Positions 52,230 to 62,160 of a stretch of 64,000 nt of DNA are shown in pieces. The DNA is taken from positions 1-64,000 of the forward strand of contig NZ_BCNM01000027.1 of the NCBI RefSeq assembly GCF_001514495.1, given 5' to 3'. The notes under the pieces were generated by a model. It was not told the origin of the DNA. It searched no databases and saw only the letters and a program-made list of their open reading frames with translations. The DNA is from Paenibacillus pabuli NBRC 13638. Lineage in GTDB: Bacteria > Bacillota > Bacilli > Paenibacillales > Paenibacillaceae. How positions within the stretch are numbered: the stretch's first letter is position 1; every line of letters starts with the position of its first letter. The translations under genes were made by a program, and so were the position numbers.

Positions 52230-55200
52230 ATGAGCAGCAAAAGCATGCCTTGGATGGGCAAACTCAAATATTTTGCCAAACGTGAAAAAAGTGCGGAGGG
52301 CTGGAGCGAAATGTCTCCGGTTAACCGGGATTGGGAAGATGTCTATCGTCGCCGCTGGCAGCATGACAAAGTGGTACGTTCCACGCACGGAGTCAATTGC
52401 ACAGGATCATGCAGCTGGCAGATTTATGTGAAGGATGGCATTGTGACCTGGGAAACGCAGGCGACGGATTACCCTTCAACCGGGCCGGATATGCCGGAAT
52501 TTGAGCCGCGTGGATGTCCGCGTGGAGCGAGCTTTTCGTGGTATCTATACAGTCCGCTGCGTGTCAAACATCCTTATGTACGTGGTGCACTGCTGGATCT
52601 GTGGCGTGATGCACTTCAAACGCATGGTGATCCGGTTCAGGCTTGGTCCAGCATTGCGGATGATCCTGTCAAAGTAAAAAGATACAAATCCGTACGCGGC
52701 AAAGGGGGACTGATTCGTGCTTCCTGGGGAGAAGTTACCCAGATTATCGCAGCTTCTCTGATCCATACGATTAAAGAATACGGACCGGATCGAATTATTG
52801 GTTTCTCGCCGATTCCGGCCATGTCGATGGTCAGTTACGCAGCAGGATCACGGTTCTTATCCCTAATGGGATCACCTTTGCTCAGTTTCTACGACTGGTA
52901 TGCCGATCTCCCTCCGGCCTCACCTCAGATCTGGGGGGATCAGACGGATGTACCGGAGAGCAGTGACTGGTACAACTCGGGATACATCCTCGTCTGGGGC
53001 TCCAATCTGCCAATGACCCGGACACCGGATGCCCACTTCCTGGCCGAAGCACGTTATCGGGGAACGAAAGTGGTGTCAATCAGTCCGGACTATGCGGAGT
53101 ATGTGAAATTCGCGGATACGTGGATGTCGGTAAAACAAGGAACGGATGGCGCTCTGGCGATGGCGATGGGCCATGTGATCCTGAAAGAATTTTATATTGA
53201 GAAGCCTACGGACTATTTCATGCAATATGCCAAACAGTATACAGACTTTCCAAACCTGCTGATGGTGGAAGAAAAGGACGGCGTATACACAGCGGGCAGA
53301 TTCCTTGTAGGGGAAGACCTTGGCGTCACAGGCAATAACATGGCATGGAAAACACTCGTATACGATGAAAACAGTGGGACTTATGCAATGCCCAAAGGAA
53401 GTTTGGGTTTCCGTTGGGGTGAAGAAGGCACATGGAATCTCAAAATGGAACAGGTGGAAAACGGTGAGCCGATTGATCCTAGACTATCGATGCTCGGGGT
53501 CCACCATGATCTTGTAACGATTCAACTGCCATACTTCGATGATGAGGGAAAACATATCATGCAGCGGCAGATTCCTGTACGTCAAATTCAGGTCGGAGAC
53601 AAGTGGATTACGGTCACAACGGTATATGATCTGGTGCTTGCCAAGTACGGAATTGAACGTGAAATGACCCGTTCTGCCGATTCAGCAGAACTTGTAACTG
53701 GTGCAGAATCGTTGAGTGTACGTACGAATAACAGTCGAAATGACATGTTGCAAGGCCAGCATGACAAACCGTTTACTCCAGCATGGCAAGAGAAAATTAC
53801 CGGAGTGGACCAAGAAACCGTTGTTCAGATCGCACGCGAGTTTGCACAGAATGCCATGGATACCAAAGGTCGTTCGATGATTATCATGGGAGCCGGCATT
53901 AACCACTGGTACAACTCCGATGTTATCTATCGCGCCATTATCAATCTGATTCTGATAACAGGCTGTCAGGGTGTGAACGGCGGCGGCTGGGCCCACTATG
54001 TCGGTCAGGAGAAGCTGCGTCCGGCTGAAGGTTGGCAGACAATTGCGTTTGCGCGTGACTGGACCGGGCCTGCACGTTTGCAGAACGGAACATCTTTCTT
54101 CTACTTTGCCACGGATCAGTGGAGGTACGAAGAGACTCAGGTAGGCGAGCTGACCTCAGCGCTTGAGGGTGAACCCCGGTTCCAGCACGTGGCTGATTAT
54201 AATGTCATGGCTGCACGTATGGGCTGGCTTCCTTCCTATCCGCAATTCAATCGCAACTCGATTGATCTGCATCAGGATGCACTGCAAGCGGGAGCCACGA
54301 CGAAGGATGAAATTGGTGCTTATGTGGCTTCCGAATTGCAGAACAAAAACCTGAAATTTTCGATCGAGCAACCGGATGATCCAGCAAACTTCCCGCGTGT
54401 ACTGTTTGTCTGGAGAGCGAATCTGATCTCAAGTTCGGGCAAAGGGCATGAATATTTCCTCAAGCATCTGCTCGGTGCAACGAACGGACTCCTGAACGAT
54501 GACGATCATGGACTCCGCCCTGAGCATGTGGAATGGGTGGATGAAGCACCGGAAGGCAAGCTTGATCTGATGGTTAACATGGATTTCCGTATGGCAGGTA
54601 CAGCGATGTATTCCGATATTGTGCTGCCCGCAGCGACCTGGTATGAAAAAAGCGATCTGAGCAGTACGGATATGCACCCGTTTGTTCATCCATTCAACCC
54701 GGCTGTAGCCGCGCAGTGGGAATCCCGTTCGGACTGGGATACCTTCAAGGAAATTGCGCGAGTGTTCTCGGATATGGCTGCACAGCAGTTTGATGGGCCC
54801 CAGAAAGAGATCATTGCGACTCCGCTCCTGCATGATACACCGGATGAGCTTGCTCAGCCGTATGGAGAGATCAAAGACTGGAGCGCTGGGGAATGTGAAG
54901 CGATTCCTGGTAAAACGATGCCGCATATTCAGGTAGTGGAACGAGATTATGCTGCCGTGTATAACAAGATGATCAGCCTGGGACCTGTCGTGAAGGATAA
55001 ACCGATGGGTACGAAGGGCATATCCTGGTCAGCCAGTGAAGAGTATGAGAAGCTCAAAGGCATTCTCGGTGTGAACCGCAAAGAAGGGGTTGGGCAAGGT
55101 TGTCCTGATCTGAGCACAGATCGTAATGTAGCGGAGGCCATCCTGACCTTGTCCTCAACAACGAATGGCAAGATGGCTGTGCGTGCATGGGAAGCGCTTG

Positions 55201-55985
55201 AACAGAAAACCGCCCTGCATCTGAAAGATTTGGCTGAAGAACGGTCAGAGGAATGTTTTACGTTTGACGAGATCACCTCCAAGCCCAAAACGGTCATTAC
55301 CTCACCTGCATTCAGTGGATCTGAAAAAGGCGGACGTCGATATTCACCATTTACGACGAACGTGGAGCGTCTGATTCCATGGCGTACGTTGACGGGCAGA
55401 CAGCAGTTCTACATCGATCATGCGATGCTCCGGGAATTCGGAGAGACACTCGCGACATTTAAACCTGTGCTGAAGCACACACCGTTCCATCCCAAGAGCA
55501 AACGTCCGATCGAAGGTGGCAAAGAAATTGTTCTGAACTACCTGACACCGCATAACAAGTGGTCAATCCACAGTATGTACTATGATGCACTGCCAATGCT
55601 GACCCTGTTCCGGGGTGGCCCGACCATTTGGATGAACCACGAAGACGCTGAAGAAGCCGGGCTCGTTGATAATGATTGGATTGAATGCTTCAACCGTAAC
55701 GGAGTTGTGGTTGCCAGAGCTGTAGTAACGCACCGTATTCCTCGTGGCATGGCATTTATGTATCACGCCCAAGACCGTCATATTAACGTTCCGGGTACGA
55801 AAATATCACAGACACGTGGGGGTACACATAACAGTCCAACACGTATTCATGTGAAGCCAACCCACATGATCGGCGGTTATGCTCAGTTAAGTTATGGTTT
55901 CAACTATTATGGCCCGACAGGCAACCAGCGTGATCTGAACGTCATCATAAGAAAACTGCAGGAGGTGGATTGGCTTGAAGATTAA
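52230..55985 (+). CDS. narG: Respiratory nitrate reductase alpha subunit
   Basis: This 1251-residue molybdo-bis-MGD subunit reduces nitrate to nitrite on the cytoplasmic side. HGVNCTGSCSW holds His/Cys ligands of the FS0 cluster; DWYADLPPASPQIWGDQTD contains the conserved Asp region that ligates Mo; GVNGGGWAHYVGQEK is typical NarG. There is no Tat signal, as expected for membrane-bound NarG. GGGAGG precedes the ATG. It overlaps narH by 11 bases. Confidence 0.97.
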   Translation: MSSKSMPWMGKLKYFAKREKSAEGWSEMSPVNRDWEDVYRRRWQHDKVVRSTHGVNCTGSCSWQIYVKDGIVTWETQATDYPSTGPDMPEFEPRGCPRGASFSWYLYSPLRVKHPYVRGALLDLWRDALQTHGDPVQAWSSIADDPVKVKRYKSVRGKGGLIRASWGEVTQIIAASLIHTIKEYGPDRIIGFSPIPAMSMVSYAAGSRFLSLMGSPLLSFYDWYADLPPASPQIWGDQTDVPESSDWYNSGYILVWGSNLPMTRTPDAHFLAEARYRGTKVVSISPDYAEYVKFADTWMSVKQGTDGALAMAMGHVILKEFYIEKPTDYFMQYAKQYTDFPNLLMVEEKDGVYTAGRFLVGEDLGVTGNNMAWKTLVYDENSGTYAMPKGSLGFRWGEEGTWNLKMEQVENGEPIDPRLSMLGVHHDLVTIQLPYFDDEGKHIMQRQIPVRQIQVGDKWITVTTVYDLVLAKYGIEREMTRSADSAELVTGAESLSVRTNNSRNDMLQGQHDKPFTPAWQEKITGVDQETVVQIAREFAQNAMDTKGRSMIIMGAGINHWYNSDVIYRAIINLILITGCQGVNGGGWAHYVGQEKLRPAEGWQTIAFARDWTGPARLQNGTSFFYFATDQWRYEETQVGELTSALEGEPRFQHVADYNVMAARMGWLPSYPQFNRNSIDLHQDALQAGATTKDEIGAYVASELQNKNLKFSIEQPDDPANFPRVLFVWRANLISSSGKGHEYFLKHLLGATNGLLNDDDHGLRPEHVEWVDEAPEGKLDLMVNMDFRMAGTAMYSDIVLPAATWYEKSDLSSTDMHPFVHPFNPAVAAQWESRSDWDTFKEIARVFSDMAAQQFDGPQKEIIATPLLHDTPDELAQPYGEIKDWSAGECEAIPGKTMPHIQVVERDYAAVYNKMISLGPVVKDKPMGTKGISWSASEEYEKLKGILGVNRKEGVGQGCPDLSTDRNVAEAILTLSSTTNGKMAVRAWEALEQKTALHLKDLAEERSEECFTFDEITSKPKTVITSPAFSGSEKGGRRYSPFTTNVERLIPWRTLTGRQQFYIDHAMLREFGETLATFKPVLKHTPFHPKSKRPIEGGKEIVLNYLTPHNKWSIHSMYYDALPMLTLFRGGPTIWMNHEDAEEAGLVDNDWIECFNRNGVVVARAVVTHRIPRGMAFMYHAQDRHINVPGTKISQTRGGTHNSPTRIHVKPTHMIGGYAQLSYGFNYYGPTGNQRDLNVIIRKLQEVDWLED

Positions 55986-57444
55986 AGCCCAAGTCAGTAT
56001 GGTCATGAATCTGGACAAATGTATAGGATGCCATACATGTAGTGTTACATGCAAAAACACCTGGACGAACCGTCCAGGTGCAGAATACATGTACTGGAAC
56101 AATGTAGAGACCAAGCCAGGCGTGGGTTATCCGAAACAATGGGAGGACCAGGAACGTTATCGCGGTGGCTGGGAGATGAAGAACGGCAAGCTTGAGCTGA
56201 AATCAGGTACGCGTGCAAGACGTCTGCTCAACATTTTCCATAACCCGGACCAGCCAACCATTGATGATTATTACGAGCCATGGACCTACGAGTATGAGAA
56301 ACTGACGAACAGTCCGGAGAAAAAACATCAGCCTGTAGCCAGACCCAAATCCCAGATTACCGGTGAATATATGAATTTGGAGTGGGGGCCGAACTGGGAG
56401 GATGATCTGGCAGGTGCTCATGTAACCGGGATGGAAGATCCCAACATGAAGGGTGTCGAGGAATCGATCAAAATGGATTTTGAACAGGTATTCATGATGT
56501 ACCTGCCACGGATCTGTGAACACTGTCTTAACCCGGCCTGTGTATCTTCCTGTCCATCTGGAGCGATGTACAAACGGGAAGAAGACGGGATCGTGCTGGT
56601 CGACCAAAATGCATGCCGTGCATGGAGATTCTGTGTGTCGAGCTGCCCGTACAAAAAAGTCTACTTCAACTGGCAGACGAACAAAGCCGAGAAATGTACA
56701 TTGTGTTTCCCACGGATTGAAGCAGGGTTGCCAACGATCTGTTCCGAAACCTGTGTGGGGCGTATCCGTTATATCGGTCTGATGCTCTATGATGCAGACC
56801 GTGTGGAAGCCGCAGCATCGGTTGAAAATGACCAGGACCTCTATGAATCCCAGATGGATATTTTCCTTGATCCGAATGACCCTGAGGTGGTTCGCGAAGC
56901 TCGCGAGGCAGGCATTCCGGAGGATTGGATTATTGCAGCACAGCAGTCGCCCATTTATAAAATGGTTATCGACTGGAAAATTGCGCTTCCGCTTCACCCT
57001 GAATACCGCACCATGCCCATGGTCTGGTACATTCCGCCGCTTAGCCCAATTACCAATCGTGTGGAGGGACAGGGGAGTTCCCTGGAGGCCAACGATATTT
57101 TCCCGGCGATTGATAATATGCGTATTCCGGTGGAATATCTGGCCAATCTGCTGACGGCTGGAGATGCGGGGCGAATCCGTGAAGTGCTGCGAAAAATGGC
57201 AGTTATGCGTATCCATATGCGTAACCAGCAGACTGGAAAGACCAGCGAATCGGCATTGCTGGACAGAGTGGGCATGGATGCACAGGAAGTGGAGGATATG
57301 TACCGGCTGCTTGCTATTGCAAAATACAATGACCGTTTTGTGATTCCGCCGGCTCACCGTGAGGAAGTGGAAGATCTCTTCAGCGAACAGGGCAGCTGCG
57401 GACTTGATTTTGCAGGTGGTCCAGGTTCTTGCGGGGTATTCTGA
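55975..57444 (+). CDS. narH: Respiratory nitrate reductase beta subunit
   Basis: The protein (489 residues) carries the four Fe-S clusters linking NarI heme to NarG: CIGCHTCSVTCKNTW, CEHCLNPACVSSCPSGAMY, CRAWRFCVSSCPYKKVYFNW (Trp in the position that gives a 3Fe-4S cluster) and CTLCFPRI. The TTG start at 55975 follows AGGAGG and lies within the narG end. Confidence 0.97.
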   Translation: MKIKAQVSMVMNLDKCIGCHTCSVTCKNTWTNRPGAEYMYWNNVETKPGVGYPKQWEDQERYRGGWEMKNGKLELKSGTRARRLLNIFHNPDQPTIDDYYEPWTYEYEKLTNSPEKKHQPVARPKSQITGEYMNLEWGPNWEDDLAGAHVTGMEDPNMKGVEESIKMDFEQVFMMYLPRICEHCLNPACVSSCPSGAMYKREEDGIVLVDQNACRAWRFCVSSCPYKKVYFNWQTNKAEKCTLCFPRIEAGLPTICSETCVGRIRYIGLMLYDADRVEAAASVENDQDLYESQMDIFLDPNDPEVVREAREAGIPEDWIIAAQQSPIYKMVIDWKIALPLHPEYRTMPMVWYIPPLSPITNRVEGQGSSLEANDIFPAIDNMRIPVEYLANLLTAGDAGRIREVLRKMAVMRIHMRNQQTGKTSESALLDRVGMDAQEVEDMYRLLAIAKYNDRFVIPPAHREEVEDLFSEQGSCGLDFAGGPGSCGVF

Positions 57445-58121
57445 TGGGAGAGGAGACAACGACAACGATGACGATGGATACGAATGAAGGAACAGGTCAG
57501 TCTCTGGTTTACGATACGGATACGAGAAGAATGGTCTGTAAACTGATCTCCTACCTGTTGCAATATCCCGATACAGAGTGGAGAGAAGGTCTGCAAGGGG
57601 TTAAGGAGGCGGTCCAATCCATTTCGGATACAACGCTGAATCAGATCCTGTTGACATTTGTAGATGAAGCATTGACCGTTAACTCGATTCAATGGCAGGA
57701 CTCTTATGTTCGCACATTCGATTTTGATAAAAAGTCGAACCTCTATCTCACGTATGCCCTTCATGGAGATGAACGGGATCGTGGCCCTGCTTTGATTGAA
57801 TTGAAACGCAGATATGAAGCGGCGGGATTTTATATGGAAGTAAGTGAATTACCGGATTATCTGCCGATGGTGCTTGAATTTGTAGCCGAGGCTCCAGAGG
57901 AAGCTGCTATGGGCGTGCTCTCCAGCTGTCACAAGGCTTTGGTTTCGATGACAGAGAGCATTACAGGACAGAGCAGCCCCTACGGACCATTGCTCAGCCT
58001 CATGTTACAGGTCATACCTGAGCCTGCTGCCCCTGACGTACCGGAGCAAGCGGAAGCCGGGAACCAACAGCCTGAAGATCTTAACCAGATTGCAGCACAG
58101 ATGAGGAGGGGCAATCGGTGA
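57444..58121 (+). CDS. narJ: Nitrate reductase assembly chaperone NarJ
   Basis: The 225-residue TorD/NarJ-family chaperone helps insert the molybdenum cofactor and Fe-S clusters into NarG before membrane docking. Recognisable stretches are LISYLLQYPDTEW and YVRTFDFDKKSNLYLTY, plus PDYLPMVLEFVAEA. ATG 57444 overlaps the narH stop (TGATG); a later ATG about 10 codons in is possible because GAGAGGAG precedes it. It overlaps narI by four bases. Confidence 0.93.
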   Translation: MGEETTTTMTMDTNEGTGQSLVYDTDTRRMVCKLISYLLQYPDTEWREGLQGVKEAVQSISDTTLNQILLTFVDEALTVNSIQWQDSYVRTFDFDKKSNLYLTYALHGDERDRGPALIELKRRYEAAGFYMEVSELPDYLPMVLEFVAEAPEEAAMGVLSSCHKALVSMTESITGQSSPYGPLLSLMLQVIPEPAAPDVPEQAEAGNQQPEDLNQIAAQMRRGNR

Positions 58122-58843
58122 GTACACTGGAATTGTTATTATGGGGAGCTCTCCCGTACATGGTCATTGTGTTCTGTGTTACAGCGACCATCTGGAGATA
58201 TGTGACGAATCCCTTTAGTTGGACGTCCAAGTCCAGTGAGATGCTGGAGAAACGTATGCTGAGATGGGGAAGTCTGCTTTTCCACATCGGCATATTCGCT
58301 GTCATCTGTGGACATATCGCGGGTTTGCTTGTTCCGGTGGAGTTCTATCGCTGGATTGGGCTTAGTGACGAAGGTTATCACTTGATGGCTATCGCAGGAG
58401 GGCTGCCTGCAGGGATTATTGCTTTTGCAGGTGCAGTTATTCTGCTGGTACGCCGGTATGTTGCTCGCAGAGTGCGGGCAACGAGCAGCATCGGGGACTG
58501 GCTGGCACTTGCCATGTTGATCATTGTCATTGTAACCGGTATTCTGGCGACCTCTGCCAATGCAGTGAATCACACTGGTTTCGACTATCGGACAACAATT
58601 AATCCGTGGTTGCGCGGTCTAATCGTATTCCAGCCTGATCCGGTTCTGATGCAGACGGTACCGATGAACTTCAAAGTACACATCCTGCTTACATTTGCGC
58701 TGTACTGTGTATTTCCATTTACGCGTCTCGTTCACATGTTAAGCATGCCGCTGGGCTATCTGAAACGCAGTTATGTGCTGTATCGCAGAAGAGATGGAGC
58801 TGTGTATCCGGATCAGGAACAAAAAAAGGAAAGGGCGATGTAA
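58118..58843 (+). CDS. narI: Respiratory nitrate reductase gamma subunit (cytochrome b)
   Basis: The 241-residue membrane protein has five helices and the conserved His pairs for two hemes b, seen in LLFHIGIFAVICGHIAGL and FKVHILLTFALYCVFPFTRLVHML. It oxidises menaquinol and passes electrons to NarH. The GTG start follows GAGGAGGGG and overlaps the narJ stop. narK begins directly after its stop. Confidence 0.96.
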   Translation: MSTLELLLWGALPYMVIVFCVTATIWRYVTNPFSWTSKSSEMLEKRMLRWGSLLFHIGIFAVICGHIAGLLVPVEFYRWIGLSDEGYHLMAIAGGLPAGIIAFAGAVILLVRRYVARRVRATSSIGDWLALAMLIIVIVTGILATSANAVNHTGFDYRTTINPWLRGLIVFQPDPVLMQTVPMNFKVHILLTFALYCVFPFTRLVHMLSMPLGYLKRSYVLYRRRDGAVYPDQEQKKERAM

Positions 58844-60358
58844 ATGCAACAAAAAGGTAAGGTTCAGCTGCCCTTGCAAACGGCAAGTCTGATTCTTGGT
58901 TTCATGGTATGGGTGATCCTGTCCTCCCTGATGCCATTTATAAAAGAGGATATTGCTCTCACATCATCCCAGCTTGCATGGGCGACAGCTATTCCTGTAT
59001 TGATTGGATCGATTGCTCGTATTCCCATTGGCTATTGGACGAATCGATACGGAGCACGCAACATTTTCATGATCAGCTTTGTATTGCTGCTCGCGCCTGT
59101 ATGGTGGGTTAGCCGTGCGACATCATTCAATGATCTGGTCATTGGTGGATTGTTCCTAGGTATTGGGGGAGCTGTCTTCTCGGTTGGTGTAACTTCACTA
59201 CCCAAATATTATCCCAAGGAGCGCCATGGCTTCGTTAATGGAATTTACGGCATTGGTAATCTGGGGACGGCATTGTCGGCATTCGGAGCACCGCTGATCG
59301 CGGATCGTATGGGATGGTCCGCGACCGTTCTGCTGTATAGCATTCTGTTACTCGGAATGGCTGCGCTGAACTTTGCCTTGGGGGACAAAAAAGAAATCCG
59401 GGTGAATGCTCCTCTTATGCAGCAGTTGAAAGCTGTATCAAGTAATAACAAACTATGGCTGCTCTGTTTGTTTTATTTCCTGACCTTCGGTTCGTTCGTC
59501 GCCTTCACGGTATACTTACCGAACTTCCTGGTCACCAACTTTCAGATGGACAAAGTCGATGCGGGTATTCGTACCGCAGGATTCATTCTCGTGGCTACCA
59601 TCATGCGGCCTGTTGGCGGCTGGCTGGGAGATCGATTTAATCCGTTCAAAATTTTAATGTTTGTATTTGGCGGGTTAACGATCGCTGCAATCGTGTTATC
59701 TTTTGCACCATCGTTCTATATCTATACGATTGGGTGTCTGACTGTGGCACTGTGTGCAGGTACAGGCAACGGTACCATTTTCAAACTAGTGCCGATGTAT
59801 TTCGTTAAACAAGCAGGTATCGCAAACGGAATGATCTCGGCCATGGGGGGTCTGGGCGGATTCTTTCCGCCGTTGATGCTGACTTTGTTGTACAGCATGA
59901 CAGGACATTATGCCATTGGTTTCATGGCTTTGTCCCAGATCGCGTTAGTCAGTCTGGTCCTTGTGATCTGGATGTTCTATCAGGAGAAGCTTCAGCTCTC
60001 TGCAAGCATACTGGAGAATACCATTGAAGCAATTCTGATCACAGATACGAACAGTGTAATTCGTTCCGTGAACCCGGCCTTTACGGCGGTCACCGGTTAT
60101 ACTGCTGAAGAGGCGGTTGGACAGAAGCCAAGTCTGCTGAAATCAGGCAAGCAGGATAAACGCTTCTATGACCAATTATGGCTGGAATTATGTGAAAAAG
60201 GATACTGGCAGGGTGAGATTTGGAACCGGAAGAAAAACGGAGAGATCTATAAGGAATGGCTGAGTATTACCGCGATCCGTAACGAAGCCGGCGAAATAAA
60301 ATATTATGCAGGCATGTTCAGTGACATGGGCAAGCCGAATCTCTCGATAGCCAGATAA
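58844..60358 (+). CDS. narK: NarK nitrate/nitrite transporter with C-terminal PAS domain
   Basis: Residues 1-385 are a 12-helix MFS nitrate/nitrite transporter with the two Gly-rich nitrate-signature stretches (about 108-145, SVGVTSLPKYYPKERHGF; about 305-342, GTGNGTIFKLVPMYF). Residues 386-495 are a PAS domain: ILITDTNSVIRSVNPAF, VTGYTAEEAVGQ, GYWQGEIWNRKKNGE and YYAGMFSDMG. No output domain follows. Ordinary NarK proteins end after helix 12, so the PAS tail is unusual and may gate transport by redox state or ligand (inference). Last gene of the moaA-nar operon. Confidence 0.93.
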   Translation: MQQKGKVQLPLQTASLILGFMVWVILSSLMPFIKEDIALTSSQLAWATAIPVLIGSIARIPIGYWTNRYGARNIFMISFVLLLAPVWWVSRATSFNDLVIGGLFLGIGGAVFSVGVTSLPKYYPKERHGFVNGIYGIGNLGTALSAFGAPLIADRMGWSATVLLYSILLLGMAALNFALGDKKEIRVNAPLMQQLKAVSSNNKLWLLCLFYFLTFGSFVAFTVYLPNFLVTNFQMDKVDAGIRTAGFILVATIMRPVGGWLGDRFNPFKILMFVFGGLTIAAIVLSFAPSFYIYTIGCLTVALCAGTGNGTIFKLVPMYFVKQAGIANGMISAMGGLGGFFPPLMLTLLYSMTGHYAIGFMALSQIALVSLVLVIWMFYQEKLQLSASILENTIEAILITDTNSVIRSVNPAFTAVTGYTAEEAVGQKPSLLKSGKQDKRFYDQLWLELCEKGYWQGEIWNRKKNGEIYKEWLSITAIRNEAGEIKYYAGMFSDMGKPNLSIAR

Positions 60359-60388
60359 CGATTTTTGGTGAATGTGCATACAGCAAGG

Positions 60389-60425
60389 GACCTTAACATC
60401 AAGTACAGAGGTTAAGGTCTTTTTG
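60389..60425 (+). terminator. Terminator of moaA-narGHJI-narK operon
   Basis: GACCTTAAC and GTTAAGGTC, nine perfect pairs around a 13-base loop, then a T run. Confidence 0.9.
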
Positions 60426-60517
60426 CACATACGTATTGGTGCAAGGCTTGGTGCGCAACTCTACAATGGCCCGCGTGCAGTACAGTAAAGGAGAGAATCG
60501 GGGGTGATGATCTGGGA

Positions 60518-61219
60518 TCATGTATCTCTTTGTTGCTTCAACCCTTGCAAATCATGAATGATAATCCGGCTGCGGTCTACTTCGAGCAGATTATCCTTCG
60601 TCAGTTGATTTAGTAACCGATTCGCTGTTTCCCTTGTTGTTCCGATGGAATTGGCGAACTCCTGATGTGTCATGGGCAAGTTAATGATAATTTGGTCTCC
60701 ATCCCTCCGTCCGTGCTGTTCTGCGAGCATTAAAAGGAAGGAAAGTACCCGATTGCGTACATCCTGACCCGAGAGGACCTGCAATTTATCTTGCAATTCT
60801 CGTATTTTGTCTCCCAGAACACGCATGATTTTGATGGCAATCGATGGTGTGCTCAGCATTAGTCGTTCGAAAAGTCTGACAGGGATGGCCAGTAGTTCGG
60901 TAGGGGTAATCGCCTCGGCGGTAGCCGGGTAGGGATGAGAGTTAAAAAAGCCGGTGTGTGGGAACATATCTCCTGTTTTGAGGAAAGAGACGATCTGTTC
61001 ATGTCCGTTTTCATCGGTTTTATAAGCTTTTACAATGCCGGTACGAATAAAAAAGACAGCTTCTTTTTCGCTACCTTCACTGAAAATGACCGTTTTCTTG
61101 TGAATGCTTCGAGAAATGGCGATATCTTCAACCTGTTTCAATTCGTCTTGGCTAAGGTCTTGAAAGATGGGGAACTGTTGGAGAAATTCTGCTGCTGTAT
61201 CTTTGTTTACCCGGTTCAT
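60518..61219 (-). CDS. Crp/Fnr-family regulator without cysteines
   Basis: The 233-residue protein has an N-terminal cyclic-nucleotide-binding-like barrel, a dimerisation helix (about 125-150) and a C-terminal winged helix whose recognition helix reads TTRETANRLL. RExxxR is the CRP-like pattern that reads TGTGA half sites, the type found at 50914, 51034 and 63504. There is not one Cys, so it cannot carry the Fe-S cluster of E. coli or Bacillus Fnr; oxygen or nitric oxide sensing would need another route. Gene order narK-regulator-ywiC parallels B. subtilis narK-fnr-ywiC. Confidence 0.9.
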   Translation of the reverse strand: MNRVNKDTAAEFLQQFPIFQDLSQDELKQVEDIAISRSIHKKTVIFSEGSEKEAVFFIRTGIVKAYKTDENGHEQIVSFLKTGDMFPHTGFFNSHPYPATAEAITPTELLAIPVRLFERLMLSTPSIAIKIMRVLGDKIRELQDKLQVLSGQDVRNRVLSFLLMLAEQHGRRDGDQIIINLPMTHQEFANSIGTTRETANRLLNQLTKDNLLEVDRSRIIIHDLQGLKQQRDT

Positions 61220-61293
61220 GCGAATTCATCCTCTCTGTGTCATGTATCGTTCTGTATTTTGGCATCATTTAAATGAAGGAGGTTAATTGTGAA

Positions 61294-62022
61294 GTGAAAA
61301 CCAATACCCATGCAATTGTGATTCCTCATGAACATGGCGGCTGGGCCATGGTTAGTGTACCTTTTCTGGTAGGTGTGGTTGCAAGTGGGCCGCAGTGGCT
61401 GCATGTGCCCTTATTTATAGCCTGGCTTGGACTATATCTAACCGCGTATCCCTTGCTGCAGTCACTAAAAAGAAATGCTAATCGCCAGCGTTTGTACAGA
61501 TGGGCTGCCATCTACGGTTCAGTGGCTTTGATCTGTCTTATTCCACCGATTCTGGGTCAGTCCTCGCTGTTATTCTTCGGCCCGGTTTTGTGCGGATTGT
61601 TGATTGTAAACATCTGGCATGTAAAACACAAAGCAGAACGATCGCTTACCAATGATCTGTGTGCCATGCTGATGTTCTCTCTAGGGGGAGCGGCTGCTTA
61701 TCTCATTGGGGGCGGGCAATGGGACTCCCGGATGGCCATCGTTGTTTTGTTTTCCTTTTTACATTTTACAGGAAGTACGTTCTTTGTGAAATCGGTCTTT
61801 CGGGAACGAACCAATAAGCGCTGGCTGATGTTAACTCGGTTGGTACATATCCTTCTACTTCTTATACCGATCGTTATCGGGTATCCATGGATGGCCTTGG
61901 CGTATATCTATTCCGCTACACGCGCCTTCTTATATTCAGGAAGAACAATGCGCCCTATGAAGGTCGGGATAATCGAAATTATTGGAGCGGTGCAGTTCCT
62001 GCTCTGGTCTATTCTATTGTAA
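61294..62022 (+). CDS. ywiC: YwiC-like multispanning membrane protein
   Basis: The protein (about 242 residues) has seven to eight hydrophobic helices and the family start IPHEHGGWAMVSVPFL. Function is unknown; in B. subtilis ywiC lies with narK-fnr. The GTG at 61294 is preferred, with AAGGAGG upstream; an ATG at 61273 in frame would include that ribosome site in the coding region. It is divergent from the Crp/Fnr gene with a 74-base gap. Confidence 0.87.
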   Translation: MKTNTHAIVIPHEHGGWAMVSVPFLVGVVASGPQWLHVPLFIAWLGLYLTAYPLLQSLKRNANRQRLYRWAAIYGSVALICLIPPILGQSSLLFFGPVLCGLLIVNIWHVKHKAERSLTNDLCAMLMFSLGGAAAYLIGGGQWDSRMAIVVLFSFLHFTGSTFFVKSVFRERTNKRWLMLTRLVHILLLLIPIVIGYPWMALAYIYSATRAFLYSGRTMRPMKVGIIEIIGAVQFLLWSILL

Positions 62023-62063
62023 TCCACATCATTTCATCATAGCGTGATTTTTGAACATAACAG

Positions 62064-62077
62064 GTGATATAGATCAC
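62064..62077 (+). promoter_or_regulatory. Crp/Fnr box upstream of ZIP gene
   Basis: GTGAT-ATAG-ATCAC is a perfect palindrome and reads GGTGA-N6-TCACA, nine of ten against TGTGA-N6-TCACA. No convincing -10 sits at the class II distance, so its promoter position is uncertain. Confidence 0.7.
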
Positions 62078-62160
62078 AACGCCACAGGATTGTTTTTGAT
62101 GGATCAGCCGGGGTTAATGGAATGATAGAACATTATTAAACAAGAGAGGGGTCGGCCCGG

